A stretch of DNA of 64,000 nucleotides from Paracoccus homiensis (lineage in GTDB: Bacteria > Pseudomonadota > Alphaproteobacteria > Rhodobacterales > Rhodobacteraceae). Both the position numbers and the translations under genes were made by a program. This document shows, one piece after another, positions 38,825 to 49,419 of the stretch; position 1 is the stretch's first letter; every line of letters starts with the position of its first letter. Under the pieces are notes generated by a model that was given only the letters and a program-made list of their open reading frames with translations, was not told the DNA's origin and ran no database searches. The stretch spans positions 1-64,000 of the forward strand of contig NZ_FOHO01000006.1 in assembly GCF_900111675.1 (NCBI RefSeq), read 5' to 3'.

Positions 38825-39904
38825 ATGGGCGCCTATATCCTGCGGCGTTTGCTGCTGATCATCCCGACCTTGATCGGCATCATGCTGGTCAATTTCACAC
38901 TGACGCAATTCGTCCCCGGCGGGCCGATCGAACAGATTGCCGCCCAGATCCAGGGCGAAGGCGACGCATTCCGCAACATCGCCGGCGGCGGCAACGAGGC
39001 GGGCAGCGGCCAGATGCAGGGCGACTACGAAGGCGCCCGCGGTCTGCCGCCCGAATTCATTGCCCAGCTTGAAAAGGAATTCGGCTTCGACAAACCCCCG
39101 CTGGAACGGTTCCTGTCGATGCTGTGGAACTATATGCGCTTTGATTTCGGGACCAGCTGGTTCCGGTCGATCAGCGTGGTCGATCTGGTGATCGAGAAGA
39201 TGCCGGTCTCGATCACGTTGGGACTGTGGTCGACCCTTCTGGCCTATCTGATTTCGATCCCGCTGGGGATCCGCAAGGCGGTGCGCGACGGTTCGCGTTT
39301 CGATACATGGACGTCGGGCGTCATCATCATGGGATACGCGATCCCCGCTTTCCTGTTCGCGGTGCTGCTGATGGTGCTGTTCGCGGGCGGCAGCTATTGG
39401 AAGATCTTTCCCCTGCGCGGTCTGGTCAGCGACAATTTCGACAGCCTGTCCACCTGGGGCCAGATCAAGGATTACGCCTGGCACGTGACCCTGCCGGTGA
39501 TCGCCTCGACGATTTCCAGCTTTGCGACATTGACCCTGCTGACCAAGAACAGCTTTCTGGACGAGATCAACAAGCAATATGTCATGACGGCGCGCGCCAA
39601 GGGCCTGACCGAACGGCGGGTGCTGTACGGCCATGTCTTCCGCAACGCGATGCTGATCGTGATCGCGGGCTTTCCGGCGATGTTCCTGGGCGTATTCTTC
39701 GGCGCGTCGATCCTGATCGAGACGATCTTCTCGCTGGACGGGCTGGGGCGTCTGGGCTTTGAGGCGGCGGTGCAGCGCGATTACCCGGTAATCTTCGGCA
39801 CGCTGTATGTCTTTGGCCTGATGAGCCTGATCGTCGGCATCCTGTCGGATCTGATGTATGTCTTTGTCGATCCGCGCATCGACTTTGAATCGAGGGCGGG
39901 CTGA
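38825..39904 (+). CDS. yejB: Peptide ABC transporter permease YejB
   Basis: The 359-residue inner-membrane permease begins [24 protein letters not shown], the canonical first helix of DppB/YejB proteins. A periplasmic loop with an Ala/Gly/Gln-rich insert follows (about residues 40-75). The membrane domain carries the ATPase-coupling EAA-like segment [22 protein letters not shown]. Its stop overlaps the yejE start (TGATG). A 108-bp gap with a weak hairpin separates it from yejA. Confidence 0.93.
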   Translation: MGAYILRRLLLIIPTLIGIMLVNFTLTQFVPGGPIEQIAAQIQGEGDAFRNIAGGGNEAGSGQMQGDYEGARGLPPEFIAQLEKEFGFDKPPLERFLSMLWNYMRFDFGTSWFRSISVVDLVIEKMPVSITLGLWSTLLAYLISIPLGIRKAVRDGSRFDTWTSGVIIMGYAIPAFLFAVLLMVLFAGGSYWKIFPLRGLVSDNFDSLSTWGQIKDYAWHVTLPVIASTISSFATLTLLTKNSFLDEINKQYVMTARAKGLTERRVLYGHVFRNAMLIVIAGFPAMFLGVFFGASILIETIFSLDGLGRLGFEAAVQRDYPVIFGTLYVFGLMSLIVGILSDLMYVFVDPRIDFESRAG

Positions 39905-41007
39905 TGGCGCTGTCGGAACTGAACAAGCGTCGCTGGCGCAGTTTTCGCCGCAACGGACGCGCCTTCTGGTCGCTGATCATCTTTGCGATCCTGTTCGTGG
40001 TCGCCATGCTGGCCGAGGTGGTGGCCAATGACAAACCCATCGTCGTCAGCTATCGCGGCGAGCTGTTCTTTCCCGCCTACAAGTTCTATCCCGAAACCGC
40101 CTTCGGGGGGGATTTCGGGACCGAGGCGATCTATCGCGACGAGGCCGTGCAATGCCTGATCGTCACCGGCGGACGTCAGGATTGCTGGGACTATCCCGAA
40201 GACATGATCGCCGCGGTCGATGACGGCAGCAGCGATGTGCCGCAGGATGAACAGGGCTGGATGATCTGGCCGCCGATCCCTTATCATTACAAGACCATCA
40301 ACAATGTCGGCACCGCCCCCAGCGCGCCGGATGGCGATCATTGGCTGGGCACCGACGACACCGCCCGCGATGTCCTGGCGCGGGTGATCTACGGATTTCG
40401 GTTGTCGATCCTGTTCACGCTGATCGTGACCATCGTCGCCTCATCCATCGGCATCGCGGCGGGCGCGGTTCAGGGCTATTTCGGCGGGCGGACCGACCTG
40501 ATCTTTCAGCGCGTTCTGGAAATCTGGGCCTCGACGCCGGGTCTGTATGTCATCATCATCCTGTTCGCCATTCTGGGGCGCAGTTTCTGGTTGCTGGTCT
40601 TTGTGACGATCCTGTTCGGCTGGCCGGCGCTGGTCGGGGTGGTGCGCGCAGAATTCCTGCGGGCGCGGAATTTCGAATATGTCCGCGCCGCACGGGCATT
40701 GGGGGTCAGCGACCGCAAGATCATGTTCCGCCACATCCTGCCCAACGCGATGGTCGCCACGCTGACCATGCTGCCCTTCGTGGTCACCGGCACGATCAGT
40801 GGCCTGGCCGCGCTGGATTATCTGGGCTACGGGCTGCCGGCCTCGGCACCGTCCTTGGGTGAGCTGGCGCTGCAGGCGAAACAGAACCTGCAGGCGCCCT
40901 GGCTGGCCTTCACCGCGTTCTTTACCTTTGCCATCATGCTGTCGCTGCTTGTCTTCATCTTCGAAGGCGTGCGCGATGCGTTCGACCCGCGAAAGACCTT
41001 CAAATGA
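39904..41007 (+). CDS. yejE: Peptide ABC transporter permease YejE
   Basis: The 367-residue permease pairs with YejB. It has one N-terminal helix (FWSLIIFAILFVVAMLAEVV), then a large periplasmic loop of about 110 residues typical of YejE (PIVVSYRGELFFP to the HWLGTDDTARDVLARV motif). The membrane domain has the EAA segment YVRAARALGVSDRKIMFRHI. The two loop cysteines (QCLIVTGGRQDCWD) likely form a disulfide. It overlaps yejF by 4 nt. Confidence 0.93.
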   Translation: MALSELNKRRWRSFRRNGRAFWSLIIFAILFVVAMLAEVVANDKPIVVSYRGELFFPAYKFYPETAFGGDFGTEAIYRDEAVQCLIVTGGRQDCWDYPEDMIAAVDDGSSDVPQDEQGWMIWPPIPYHYKTINNVGTAPSAPDGDHWLGTDDTARDVLARVIYGFRLSILFTLIVTIVASSIGIAAGAVQGYFGGRTDLIFQRVLEIWASTPGLYVIIILFAILGRSFWLLVFVTILFGWPALVGVVRAEFLRARNFEYVRAARALGVSDRKIMFRHILPNAMVATLTMLPFVVTGTISGLAALDYLGYGLPASAPSLGELALQAKQNLQAPWLAFTAFFTFAIMLSLLVFIFEGVRDAFDPRKTFK

Positions 41008-42731
41008 GCGCTGACGAGGACGCCGAACTGCACCCGACCCACCCCGCCATCGGGGCCGCCGCCGCGGTGGCCGAGGATCACGGCACCGCGCAGGGCATTC
41101 CGGGCAATCCGCAGGGTCGCGCGACGCGTCCGGCGCCCGGAGGCAAGGTGTTGTCGGTGCGCGATCTGCGCATCAGCTTTTCGCAGGAAGGGCGCATCAT
41201 TCCCGCCGTCAAGGGTGTCAGCTTTGACATCGGGCAGGGGGAAACGGTCGCGCTGGTGGGCGAATCCGGGTCCGGCAAATCGGTGACCGCGTTGTCGACG
41301 GTTCAGCTGCTGGGCGGTGCCGCGATGGTCGAGGGATCGGTCAGCTACGAGGGGCGCGAGATGGTCGGCGCCTCGGACCGGACCCTGCGCGAGATCCGTG
41401 GCAATGACATCAGCTTCATCTTCCAAGAGCCGATGACCTCGCTGAACCCGCTGCACACGCTGGAAAAACAGCTTTCCGAAAGCATCGCGCTGCATCAGGG
41501 GCTGACCGGCGACAAGGCGCGCGCGCGGATCATCGAACTGCTGACCCGCGTGGGGATCCGCGACCCCGAAACAAGGCTGGCCGATTACCCCCATCAGTTG
41601 TCGGGCGGTCAGCGACAGCGTGTGATGATCGCGATGGCGCTGGCGAACGGGCCGCATCTGTTGATCGCGGATGAGCCGACAACCGCGCTGGACGTGACGA
41701 TCCAGGCCCAGATCCTGGACCTGCTGGCCGAGCTGAAACAGCAGGAACGCCTGTCGATGCTGTTCATCAGCCACGATCTGGGCATCGTGCGCCGCATCGC
41801 GGACCGGGTCTGCGTGATGAAGGATGGCGAGATTGTCGAGCAGGGCCCGGTCGAGGCCATCTTCGCCAATCCCCGGCACGCCTACACCCGCAAGCTGCTG
41901 GCAGCCGAACCGACCGGCGCCGCCGATCCGATCCCCGCAGGCGCGAAAACCCTTGTCCGGACGCAGGATCTGAAGGTCTGGTTCCCGATCCAGCGCGGGT
42001 TGCTGCGCAAGACCGTAGGCCATGTGAAGGCCGTGAACGGCGCGACCCTGTCGGTGCGGGCGGGCGAGACGCTTGGCATCGTGGGCGAATCGGGCTCGGG
42101 CAAGACGACGCTGGCACTTGCGATCATGCGCCTGATCGACAGCGACGGCCCGATCATCTTCATGGGGCAGGACATCGCCGGCTGGGGCGCCAAACAGCTG
42201 CGCCGCCTGCGCCGCGACATGCAGATCGTGTTTCAGGACCCGTTCGGCAGCCTCAGCCCGCGCATGACGGTCGAACAGATCATCGCCGAGGGGCTGGGCG
42301 TCCACGGGATCGACAAGGATCAGGACCGTCGCCAGTTGGTGGCCGAGATCATGGCCGAGGTCGGATTGAGGCCCGAGACCATGCACCGCTATCCGCATGA
42401 ATTCAGTGGCGGCCAGCGACAGCGCATCGCCATTGCCCGTGCGATGATCCTGCGCCCGAAGGTCGTCGTTCTGGACGAACCGACCAGCGCCCTGGACATG
42501 ACGGTTCAGGTCCAGATCGTCGATCTGCTGCGCGGCCTGCAACAGAAATACGGGCTTGCCTTCCTGTTCATCAGCCACGACCTGCGCGTCGTGCGCGCCA
42601 TGTCGCATCAGATCATGGTGATGCGCGCGGGCGAGGTCATCGAACAGGGAACCGCCGCCGAGGTGTTCGACACCCCGCGCACCGATTACACAAAGACTTT
42701 GCTGAAGGCGGCTTTCCCCGATCGCGCATGA
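41004..42731 (+). CDS. yejF: Peptide ABC transporter ATPase YejF (two nucleotide-binding domains)
   Basis: The 575-residue protein carries two fused ABC domains, as in E. coli YejF. Domain 1 has Walker A GESGSGKS near residue 85, signature LSGGQRQRVMIA and Walker B LLIADEPTTALD. Domain 2 has GESGSGKT, FSGGQRQRIAIA and VVLDEPTSALD. Each ends in an oligopeptide-transporter C-terminal extension. An extra N-terminal tail of about 40 Ala/Pro-rich residues precedes domain 1. The stop overlaps the glycosyltransferase start (ATGA). Confidence 0.94.
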   Translation: MSADEDAELHPTHPAIGAAAAVAEDHGTAQGIPGNPQGRATRPAPGGKVLSVRDLRISFSQEGRIIPAVKGVSFDIGQGETVALVGESGSGKSVTALSTVQLLGGAAMVEGSVSYEGREMVGASDRTLREIRGNDISFIFQEPMTSLNPLHTLEKQLSESIALHQGLTGDKARARIIELLTRVGIRDPETRLADYPHQLSGGQRQRVMIAMALANGPHLLIADEPTTALDVTIQAQILDLLAELKQQERLSMLFISHDLGIVRRIADRVCVMKDGEIVEQGPVEAIFANPRHAYTRKLLAAEPTGAADPIPAGAKTLVRTQDLKVWFPIQRGLLRKTVGHVKAVNGATLSVRAGETLGIVGESGSGKTTLALAIMRLIDSDGPIIFMGQDIAGWGAKQLRRLRRDMQIVFQDPFGSLSPRMTVEQIIAEGLGVHGIDKDQDRRQLVAEIMAEVGLRPETMHRYPHEFSGGQRQRIAIARAMILRPKVVVLDEPTSALDMTVQVQIVDLLRGLQQKYGLAFLFISHDLRVVRAMSHQIMVMRAGEVIEQGTAAEVFDTPRTDYTKTLLKAAFPDRA

Positions 42732-43951
42732 AAATTCTATTTGTCCATCAGAACTTTCCCGGCCAGTTTCCGCATCTTGCCCCGGCGCTGGCCCGCCGCG
42801 GTCATCAGGTTCTGGCGCTGACCGATGAAAAGAACGAACGCCCCAGTCCGGTCAACACGGTCCGCTACAAGGCGCCCGAACCGGTGCAGACCAACGGCGT
42901 TCTGGGCCGGACCTATTCCGATTTCGCCGAACGCGGCCTGCTGGCGGCACGCGGCGCGCGGGCGCTGCGCGACCGGCACGGGTTTTCGCCCGATGTGATC
43001 GTGGGGCATTCGGGCTGGGGCGAGACGCTGTTTCTGAAGGAAATCTGGCCCGAGGCGAAACTGCTGGTCTATGCCGAACTGATGTATCGCACGCGCGGAC
43101 ATGATGTCGGTTTCGATGCCGAGATGCATCCCGACAGCGACGAGGCGCGTTTCATGACGGTGGCGCGATCCGCGCATCTGATACAGGGCATCGTTCAGGC
43201 CGATGCCGCCATCGCGCCGACCCGCTATCAGGCCGACAGCTTTCCGCCCGAACTGCGCCAGAAGATCACCGTGATCCATGACGGCATCGACACGGCCCGC
43301 GTCTGTCCGAACCCGGATGCAAACCTGACGCTGCCGAACGGGCAGGTGCTGGACAAAGACAGCGAAGTGCTGAGCTTCGTGTCCCGCTCGCTTGAGCCGT
43401 ATCGCGGGTTTCACGTGTTCATGCGCGCGCTGCCTGCGGTTCTGAAGGAACGGCCGCAGGCGCAGGTGGTGCTGGTCGGGGGCGAGGGGGTCAGCTATGG
43501 CAGCCCGTCGCGCGATGGGCGCAGCTGGAAGGACATCCTGCTGGCCGAGGTCGGACCCTCGCTTGATCTGGACCGGGTGCATTTTGTCGGGCGGCTGGCC
43601 TATGCCGAATATCTGTCGCTGATCCAGTTGGCCAAGGTGCATTGCTATCTGACCTATCCCTTCGTCCTGTCCTGGTCGCTGACCGAGGCGCTGTCGGCGG
43701 GGGGCTATGTCGTCGGATCGGACACGGCGCCGGTGCGTGAACTGATCACCGATGGGCAGAACGGGCGGCTGGTGCCGTTCTTCGATGTTCCGGCCCTGTC
43801 CGCGGCGCTGATCCACGGGTTGGCGGGCGACCCCGACGCCGCCCGCCTGCGCGAGGCGGCGCGGCAGACCATCGTCAACGGCTATGATCTGCAACGCTTC
43901 AGCCTGCCGCGCCAGATCGAATGGGTGGAAAGCGCGGGGCTGATGGGCTAA
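42728..43951 (+). CDS. Glycosyltransferase family 4-like protein
   Basis: The 407-residue GT-B glycosyltransferase begins [26 protein letters not shown]. The C-terminal half has [33 protein letters not shown] and [12 protein letters not shown] (the EX7E-like donor site) with [10 protein letters not shown]. Similar proteins are often annotated as group 1 glycosyltransferases. The acceptor is unknown. The 4-nt overlap with yejF suggests co-translation, which is odd for a sugar transferase behind a peptide importer. Confidence 0.88.
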   Translation: MKILFVHQNFPGQFPHLAPALARRGHQVLALTDEKNERPSPVNTVRYKAPEPVQTNGVLGRTYSDFAERGLLAARGARALRDRHGFSPDVIVGHSGWGETLFLKEIWPEAKLLVYAELMYRTRGHDVGFDAEMHPDSDEARFMTVARSAHLIQGIVQADAAIAPTRYQADSFPPELRQKITVIHDGIDTARVCPNPDANLTLPNGQVLDKDSEVLSFVSRSLEPYRGFHVFMRALPAVLKERPQAQVVLVGGEGVSYGSPSRDGRSWKDILLAEVGPSLDLDRVHFVGRLAYAEYLSLIQLAKVHCYLTYPFVLSWSLTEALSAGGYVVGSDTAPVRELITDGQNGRLVPFFDVPALSAALIHGLAGDPDAARLREAARQTIVNGYDLQRFSLPRQIEWVESAGLMG

Positions 43952-43982
43952 GCCGCCCCGACGTTCAGAGCAGAGGCGCATC

Positions 43983-45365
43983 ATGGTCGAGATCCGGCTG
44001 ACGAATACCCGTACGCGGAAGAAGGAAAGCTTCACCCCGCTGGACCCGCGAAATGTCCGGCTGTATCTGTGCGGGCCGACCGTCTATGACCGCGCCCATC
44101 TGGGCAATGCGCGGCCGGTTCTGGTCTTTGACGTGCTGGTGCGTCTGCTGCGGCAGGTCTATGGCGCGGGTCACGTGACCTATGTGCGCAACTTCACCGA
44201 CGTGGATGACAAGATCAACGCCAAGGCCGCAGCCACCGGGCGCCCGATCCGCGACATCACCGAGGAAACCATCGGCTGGTATCACGCCGACATGGACGCG
44301 CTGGGGGCCGATCGCCCCGATCACGAGCCGCGCGCGACCGATTACATCACCCAGATGATCGCGATGATCGAAAATCTGATCACGCGCCGCCACGCCTATG
44401 TGGCCGAAGGGCATGTCCTGTTCGACGTGCGGTCCTTTCCCGATTACGGGCGGCTGTCGGGCCGATCGGTCGATGACATGATCGCGGGCGCACGGGTCGA
44501 GGTTGCCCCGTTCAAGCGCGATCCGATGGATTTCGTGCTGTGGAAACCCTCGGGCGAGGGGCAGCCGGGATGGGACAGCCCATGGGGCAATGGGCGTCCG
44601 GGCTGGCATATCGAATGCTCGGCCATGTCGGCGGCCCTTCTGGGGCCCAGTTTCGACATTCACGGCGGCGGCATCGATCTGCAGTTTCCGCATCACGAAA
44701 ACGAGGTGGCGCAAAGCTGCTGCGCCCATCCGGATGGCGATTTCGCCCATGTCTGGCTGCATAACGAGATGTTGCAGGTTGAGGGCAAGAAGATGTCCAA
44801 ATCCCTGGGCAATTTCTTTACCGTTCGCGATCTTCTGGATCAGGGGGTCCCGGGCGAGGTGATCCGCTTTGTCATGCTGTCGACGCATTATCGCAAACCG
44901 ATGGACTGGACCGAGGCCAAGGCGCGGGATGCCGAAGCTGTGCTTCGGCGGTGGCGGGGGCTTGCAGCGGGCATCGAGCCCGCAGCAAGCCCCGCGCCCG
45001 CGGTGATCGAGGCGCTTGGCGACGACCTGAACACGGCGGGCGCGATTGCGGCGTTGCACGAAATGGTGGCGGGCGATGATCTGCCGCTGTTCGTGGCTTC
45101 CGCGCGGATGCTGGGCTTTCTGACGCCCGAACTGGGGGCCTGGGCCGAGGCCGGGGATGAGACCGCCGCGTTGATCGAGGCGCTGCTGGCCGCCCGTGGC
45201 GAGGCCCGGAAGGCCCGCGATTTCGCCAGGGCGGATGCCATTCGCGACGGGTTCAAATCGGCGGGTGTCGAGGTCAAGGACACGGCGTCCGGGGCAGAAT
45301 GGTCGTTGGCCGCCGGGTTTGACGCCGCGCGATTGGCCGATCTGGCAAAAGCGGTCGGCGCGTGA
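43983..45365 (+). CDS. cysS: Cysteine-tRNA ligase
   Basis: The 460-residue class I synthetase charges tRNA-Cys. Motifs are [19 protein letters not shown] (Zn-site Cys and a HIGH-type sequence, near residue 22), [26 protein letters not shown] and the KMSKS loop [13 protein letters not shown]. The C-terminal DALR/anticodon-binding region follows. The start is 31 nt after the glycosyltransferase stop. The last 4 nt overlap the next gene, which begins with GTG. Confidence 0.96.
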   Translation: MVEIRLTNTRTRKKESFTPLDPRNVRLYLCGPTVYDRAHLGNARPVLVFDVLVRLLRQVYGAGHVTYVRNFTDVDDKINAKAAATGRPIRDITEETIGWYHADMDALGADRPDHEPRATDYITQMIAMIENLITRRHAYVAEGHVLFDVRSFPDYGRLSGRSVDDMIAGARVEVAPFKRDPMDFVLWKPSGEGQPGWDSPWGNGRPGWHIECSAMSAALLGPSFDIHGGGIDLQFPHHENEVAQSCCAHPDGDFAHVWLHNEMLQVEGKKMSKSLGNFFTVRDLLDQGVPGEVIRFVMLSTHYRKPMDWTEAKARDAEAVLRRWRGLAAGIEPAASPAPAVIEALGDDLNTAGAIAALHEMVAGDDLPLFVASARMLGFLTPELGAWAEAGDETAALIEALLAARGEARKARDFARADAIRDGFKSAGVEVKDTASGAEWSLAAGFDAARLADLAKAVGA

Positions 45366-46114
45366 CGCTTGAGGTCTGCACCGAGGCGGTAAGACAGCAG
45401 GATCCGGACCGCTTTGGCGCGGCTTTGGTCGCACCGCCGAAGTCGCGTCCGGGCCTGATCACGCTATATGCGCTGAACCTTGAAATCGCACGTGCGCCGT
45501 TTCAATCGGCCGAGCCGATGCTGGCCGAGATGCGGCTGCAATGGTGGGTCGATCGGCTGGCCGAGATGGGCAGGGGGACGGCACCGCCGCTGCACGATGT
45601 CCTGACCCCCTTGTGGCAGGAATGGGGCAGCGAGGCGGGCGCGTTGGTCGGGCTGGCCGAGGCGCGGCGCCGGGATGCGGGGCGCGATGCCTTTGACAGC
45701 GTGGACGAGGTTGTCCCCTATATCGATGCAACGGCAGGCGGGTTGATGTGGGCGGCGGCGCGTCATCTGGGCGCGAAGGCGCAGCAGGTGATCGCGGCAC
45801 AGGCGCGGGGCGCAGGCATCGCCGCCTGGCTGCGGGCCTTGCCGCAATTGCGGGCGCTGGGGCTTGGCCTGCGACATGACGGCGCGGCCGAGGTGCAGGA
45901 ACTGGCGCGGATCGGCCTGCAGGGGTTTGCCACCGCGCGTCGGCAACACCGGCAGGTCGCCAGATCGGCTGCGGCGGCGCTTTATCCGGGGCCGGGGGCG
46001 GGCGCATTCCTGCGCGGCGTCGCAAGGTCCGGGCTGGACCAGCCGCCGGTGACGCCCTTCGCGCGGCGCGGATCGCTTGCGTGGCTGGCGCTGACCGGGC
46101 GGTGGTGGATCTAG
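45362..46114 (+). CDS. Squalene/phytoene synthase-family protein
   Basis: The 250-residue protein of the trans-isoprenyl-diphosphate-synthase fold shows [26 protein letters not shown] and [14 protein letters not shown], which match the SQS_PSY family. The second Asp-rich motif expected for catalysis (DXXXD) is weak, and at this size it resembles the NDUFAF6-like group, thought to act in complex I assembly rather than carotenoid synthesis. It starts at GTG (45362), overlapping cysS, and converges with the P450 gene with a 4-nt overlap. Confidence 0.8.
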   Translation: MTLEVCTEAVRQQDPDRFGAALVAPPKSRPGLITLYALNLEIARAPFQSAEPMLAEMRLQWWVDRLAEMGRGTAPPLHDVLTPLWQEWGSEAGALVGLAEARRRDAGRDAFDSVDEVVPYIDATAGGLMWAAARHLGAKAQQVIAAQARGAGIAAWLRALPQLRALGLGLRHDGAAEVQELARIGLQGFATARRQHRQVARSAAAALYPGPGAGAFLRGVARSGLDQPPVTPFARRGSLAWLALTGRWWI

Positions 46115-47445
46115 CGCGGTTCCAGTCGGATGCGGATGCCATCTTCTCCGCGCACCGTCAGGCGGGCGACCGGGACCGGAATGTCGTCCGTTGGCGTCAG
46201 GCGGAAGGCCGCGGTCAGGCGGGCCAGCATCACCACACCTTCGATCATCGCGAAACCTGCGCCGGGACAGACGCGCGCCCCGGCTGAAAACGGCAGGTAA
46301 CCGTCGCGGGCGGCGCTGCGACCGTGATCCGTGAACCAGCGGCCCGGATCGAAATCGTCGGGCGCATCCCACAGGCGCGGGCTGCGCTGGATATGCCAGG
46401 GCGACAGGACCAGTTGCGCACCGGCAGGTACAGGGCGGTCGCGAAATCGTTCGGGCATGGTGGCCTGCCGCACCATCATCGGGACGGGCGGATAAAGCCG
46501 CAGCGTTTCGCGAAAGACCGCCTGCGTATCCTTCAACCCGGAAAGCGCCGCGAAATCGGGTCGCAGCGCCGCGCCCTCGGCTGCGACGCGATCCTGCCAA
46601 TCCGGGTTCGCCGCCAGCAGCCACAATGCCCATGCCAGGGCCGAGGCGCTGGTCTCGTGCCCGGCCAGAAAGAAGATCGCGACCTGATCGACCATCTGAT
46701 CGCGATCAAAGCACAGCCCGGTTTCGGGGTCCGGGGTCGTCATGATCTTTGTTGCCAGATCGTCGGGGGCGCGGCCCTCGCGGATCGCCAGCAGACGGGC
46801 ATCGACCAGATCGCGGATCAGTTGCCGGATCTGCTGCGCGGTCCGCCGCGTCCGGCGCGAATGCAGGCGGGGCACCCAGCGCGGCATCGGCAGCAGGGCC
46901 GCCAGATTGACGATGGGCTGCGCGTGCTGATGTTCGCGGAAGGCCGCAAAGACCTGTGCGGCCAGTTCATGTTCGATGGGCAGTGAAAACAGGGCGCGGA
47001 AGATGACATCGGCGGCGGCATGGCTGCATTCGGGCTCGATATCCTGCGGGCCGGGACGCAGACGCGCAATGGCCGCATCGGCGGCATCCCAGATCGCCGG
47101 GAACACCTGCCGCAGACGACCACCTTCGAAGGCAGGGTCGATGATGCGGCGCTGGCTGCGCCAGACCTCTCCGTTGGTGACGAAGATCGAATTGCCCAGA
47201 AGTGGTGCCAGACCTTCGCGCAGCCGGTCGGATTTCGGGAAATCCTGCGGTCGTTCCTTCAGGATCAGCCGCACAAGCGCGGGGTCGTTGCACAGAAAGC
47301 TGTGGATCAGCGGGGTACGGAATTCGGCCATGCGCGCGCCGTAAAGATGGCCGGGCAGGGCCGATAAAAGATCGCGGCGAAACCCGCGGATCAGCCGGGT
47401 GAGTGAGCCCCTGCGCCCCGATGCGGCGGGCTTCGGCGGCCTCAT
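46111..47445 (-). CDS. Cytochrome P450
   Basis: The 444-residue P450 has the I-helix FFLAGHETSAS, the K-helix ETLR pair, PxRF-like FDPGRWFT and the heme loop LPFSAGARVCPGAG, with Cys as the heme ligand near residue 392. No transmembrane anchor is present, so it is soluble and needs separate redox partners, none of which are nearby. The best overall resemblance is to CYP4/CYP102-like fatty-acid hydroxylases in bacteria, but the substrate cannot be assigned. The ATG at 47445 overlaps the stop of the hydrolase gene (ATGA), implying a paired function. Confidence 0.92.
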   Translation of the reverse strand: MRPPKPAASGRRGSLTRLIRGFRRDLLSALPGHLYGARMAEFRTPLIHSFLCNDPALVRLILKERPQDFPKSDRLREGLAPLLGNSIFVTNGEVWRSQRRIIDPAFEGGRLRQVFPAIWDAADAAIARLRPGPQDIEPECSHAAADVIFRALFSLPIEHELAAQVFAAFREHQHAQPIVNLAALLPMPRWVPRLHSRRTRRTAQQIRQLIRDLVDARLLAIREGRAPDDLATKIMTTPDPETGLCFDRDQMVDQVAIFFLAGHETSASALAWALWLLAANPDWQDRVAAEGAALRPDFAALSGLKDTQAVFRETLRLYPPVPMMVRQATMPERFRDRPVPAGAQLVLSPWHIQRSPRLWDAPDDFDPGRWFTDHGRSAARDGYLPFSAGARVCPGAGFAMIEGVVMLARLTAAFRLTPTDDIPVPVARLTVRGEDGIRIRLEPR

Positions 47446-48626
47446 GGCAGGCCCGGACCGGCGGGCGTGGCGATCCGCCCGGGCGAGGGGGCGCGGCCCG
47501 CAAACCGTTCGGCCAAGGGGACTGGGCCGGTCGTGATCGCGAAATAGTCGTAATCGCCGGGCTGGTCGAAGGCGCACAGGTATTGGAAATGCAGCCTGAA
47601 CCAGCGGTTGCGCAGTTCCTTCCGTCGCGCATCCGACAGCGTCTGGGTGAAGGCCGCCGACAGGACCAGCGGCCAGCGTTGGTCGGGCCCCGCGACGCCA
47701 GTGACCGCGACCGGATCGCAAAGGCCAAAGCAGCAGGCATCGCCCGGTGCGGTCACATCCAGCCAGAAGATCCCGTCCGCCGTCGCAAGCTGTGCCAGAT
47801 CGGCCCGCAGCGCCCGGGCACGGGGCAGGAAAGAGGCCATCGGGACCACATGACCAAGTGTCAGAAGGGACAGCGGCGCGGGCGGTGCACCCTTGTCGCG
47901 CAGGTATCGCGCCACGACCGAGGCCGCCAGATATGCGCCCGAACTGTGGCCGACGACCAGAACCTCGTCCGGGTTTTCGGCAAGCGCGTCGCGCAGGCGT
48001 TCGGCGAACTGCTCCACCCGGTGATCCAGCGCCGTCGGGTAGGCACCGCGATGCATGGCGGTGAAGGCATAATCATGCATCAGATAATAGGCGAACAGGC
48101 GATGATCGATGCGCCGGAACCCGGCCAGAACGGCATAGCCCGCCAGTGCCGCAGGGATCAGCGCGAATGCCCAGGGCAGGACCCGCGCGGCCAGCACGCC
48201 TGTCAGCCACGCCGCCAACCCTGCCAGCATCAGTTGCAGCAGCAGCACGACAATCGGATACAGCGCCGCCAGGACCGGGCCCCGGCGCAGCCGCATCAGC
48301 CGGAAGAACGCGCCCGAGAAGATATAGGCATGGACCGTCATCAGCAGTTGCAGATAGGTCGCGCCGATCCCCTGGCTCATCGAGGCCTGCACCAGATCGT
48401 CCCAGACCAGAACCTCAAACTCGGTCTGGACGCTGCGGTCGCCGAACTGCCCGGTCGCCAGCCAGCCAAAGCCCGTGCCGTGACGGCGTGGCCGGGTCTG
48501 GATCCGATAGCCGGATATATCGGCCTGCATCGCGGATTCACGGCGGAACAATTCGCGGTAGCGGCGCGGGGGGAAGGGGTCAAAGCCCGGAATATACAAT
48601 ACCTTGCGGCGAAAATCTGATGGCAT
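47442..48626 (-). CDS. Membrane-associated alpha/beta-hydrolase-like protein
   Basis: The 394-residue protein starts KVLYIPGFDPFPPRRYRELF and has two hydrophobic helices in the middle (about residues 120-165: LYPIVVLLLQLMLAGLAAWLTG and VLPWAFALIPAALAGY). The nucleophile elbow VVGHSSGAYLAA follows near residue 223, marking a serine hydrolase/lipase fold. The catalytic acid and His could not be placed with confidence. A membrane-embedded hydrolase translationally coupled to a P450 suggests lipid or fatty-ester metabolism, which is inference. Confidence 0.75.
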   Translation of the reverse strand: MPSDFRRKVLYIPGFDPFPPRRYRELFRRESAMQADISGYRIQTRPRRHGTGFGWLATGQFGDRSVQTEFEVLVWDDLVQASMSQGIGATYLQLLMTVHAYIFSGAFFRLMRLRRGPVLAALYPIVVLLLQLMLAGLAAWLTGVLAARVLPWAFALIPAALAGYAVLAGFRRIDHRLFAYYLMHDYAFTAMHRGAYPTALDHRVEQFAERLRDALAENPDEVLVVGHSSGAYLAASVVARYLRDKGAPPAPLSLLTLGHVVPMASFLPRARALRADLAQLATADGIFWLDVTAPGDACCFGLCDPVAVTGVAGPDQRWPLVLSAAFTQTLSDARRKELRNRWFRLHFQYLCAFDQPGDYDYFAITTGPVPLAERFAGRAPSPGRIATPAGPGLP

Positions 48627-48680
48627 TCAATGGCCTCGTTCGACACAGGTCAGAATAGGCCAATCATGCCGCAGGGCAAG

Positions 48681-49370
48681 TCATTCACCCGGTGACCAGC
48701 GGTCGCGATGTGCGGTGATCGCCTGAATGCGGCGCTTGGTCGGGGGGTGCGACATCAGCCAAGCCGGGGTTCCCGACAGGCCGCGCCCGGTCAGCGCGTC
48801 AAGTTTCTGAAACAGGGAAATCTGCGGATCGGTGCCCAGACCCGCCTTGATCATCAGCGCGCTGGCGAAACGGTCGGCCTCGAATTCGTCCTGACGCGAC
48901 AACCGGGCCGCCACCGCGCTGGCCACGATCGAGGCAAGCCATGCGCCCAGCCCCGGAAGGAACCGGCCCAGCACCGTCGCCAGCGCGACGCGGATGGCGT
49001 TCTGACCCGCGAAATCGATCATCCGGCGGCGGGCATGGCCATGGGCGACATGGCCCAGTTCATGGGCGATGACGCTGGCCAGTTCCTCGGGGGTGACCTC
49101 GCAGGCGTCCAGTTTGCGGATGAAGCCGCGGGTCAGGAAGATGCGGCCATCGGGGGCGGCGAGGCCGTTGATCGGCTCGACCTCGTAGATATGGGCGGTG
49201 ATCGGGGGCAGGTCCATCGCCCGGCCCAGCCGTTCCAGCATCGGGGTCAGGCGCGGATGTTTCAGCGGGGTCGAATTCTGATCCAGATCGCGGCGCAGGC
49301 GCCATGCCGAAAACATCCACATCACGGCCAGATAGGCGAACAGCAGCAGGATCGGGGTGAATTTCAACAT
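48681..49370 (-). CDS. M48-family metalloprotease
   Basis: The 229-residue zinc protease has an N-terminal transmembrane segment (LLLFAYLAVMWMFSAW). The active site is SVIAHELGHVAHGHARRR (HEXXH near residue 110) and the third ligand Glu is in SRQDEFEADRFAS. The C-terminal PAWLMSHPPTKRRIQAI is typical of HtpX/YggG-like proteases. It should act on membrane or periplasmic substrates in quality control. It lies between the hydrolase and the VWA gene in the same direction. Confidence 0.92.
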   Translation of the reverse strand: MLKFTPILLLFAYLAVMWMFSAWRLRRDLDQNSTPLKHPRLTPMLERLGRAMDLPPITAHIYEVEPINGLAAPDGRIFLTRGFIRKLDACEVTPEELASVIAHELGHVAHGHARRRMIDFAGQNAIRVALATVLGRFLPGLGAWLASIVASAVAARLSRQDEFEADRFASALMIKAGLGTDPQISLFQKLDALTGRGLSGTPAWLMSHPPTKRRIQAITAHRDRWSPGE

Positions 49371-49419
49371 GGGATTCAGGTGGGGTCCGTGGGGCGCGAA
49401 TGCCAGTGGATGTCCGGCA

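Noticed and set aside
36146..39634. Very long minus-strand open frame (over 1100 codons)
   Set aside because: It lies opposite cycM, yejA and yejB, which have strong family motifs. High-GC codon bias keeps the antisense frame open, and its translation (His/Asp/Arg/Gln-rich) resembles no protein.
45459..48658. Several open frames of 170-400 codons on the strand opposite the P450, hydrolase and squalene-synthase-like genes
   Set aside because: They are Arg/Pro/Gln-rich shadows of genes with clear motifs on the other strand.
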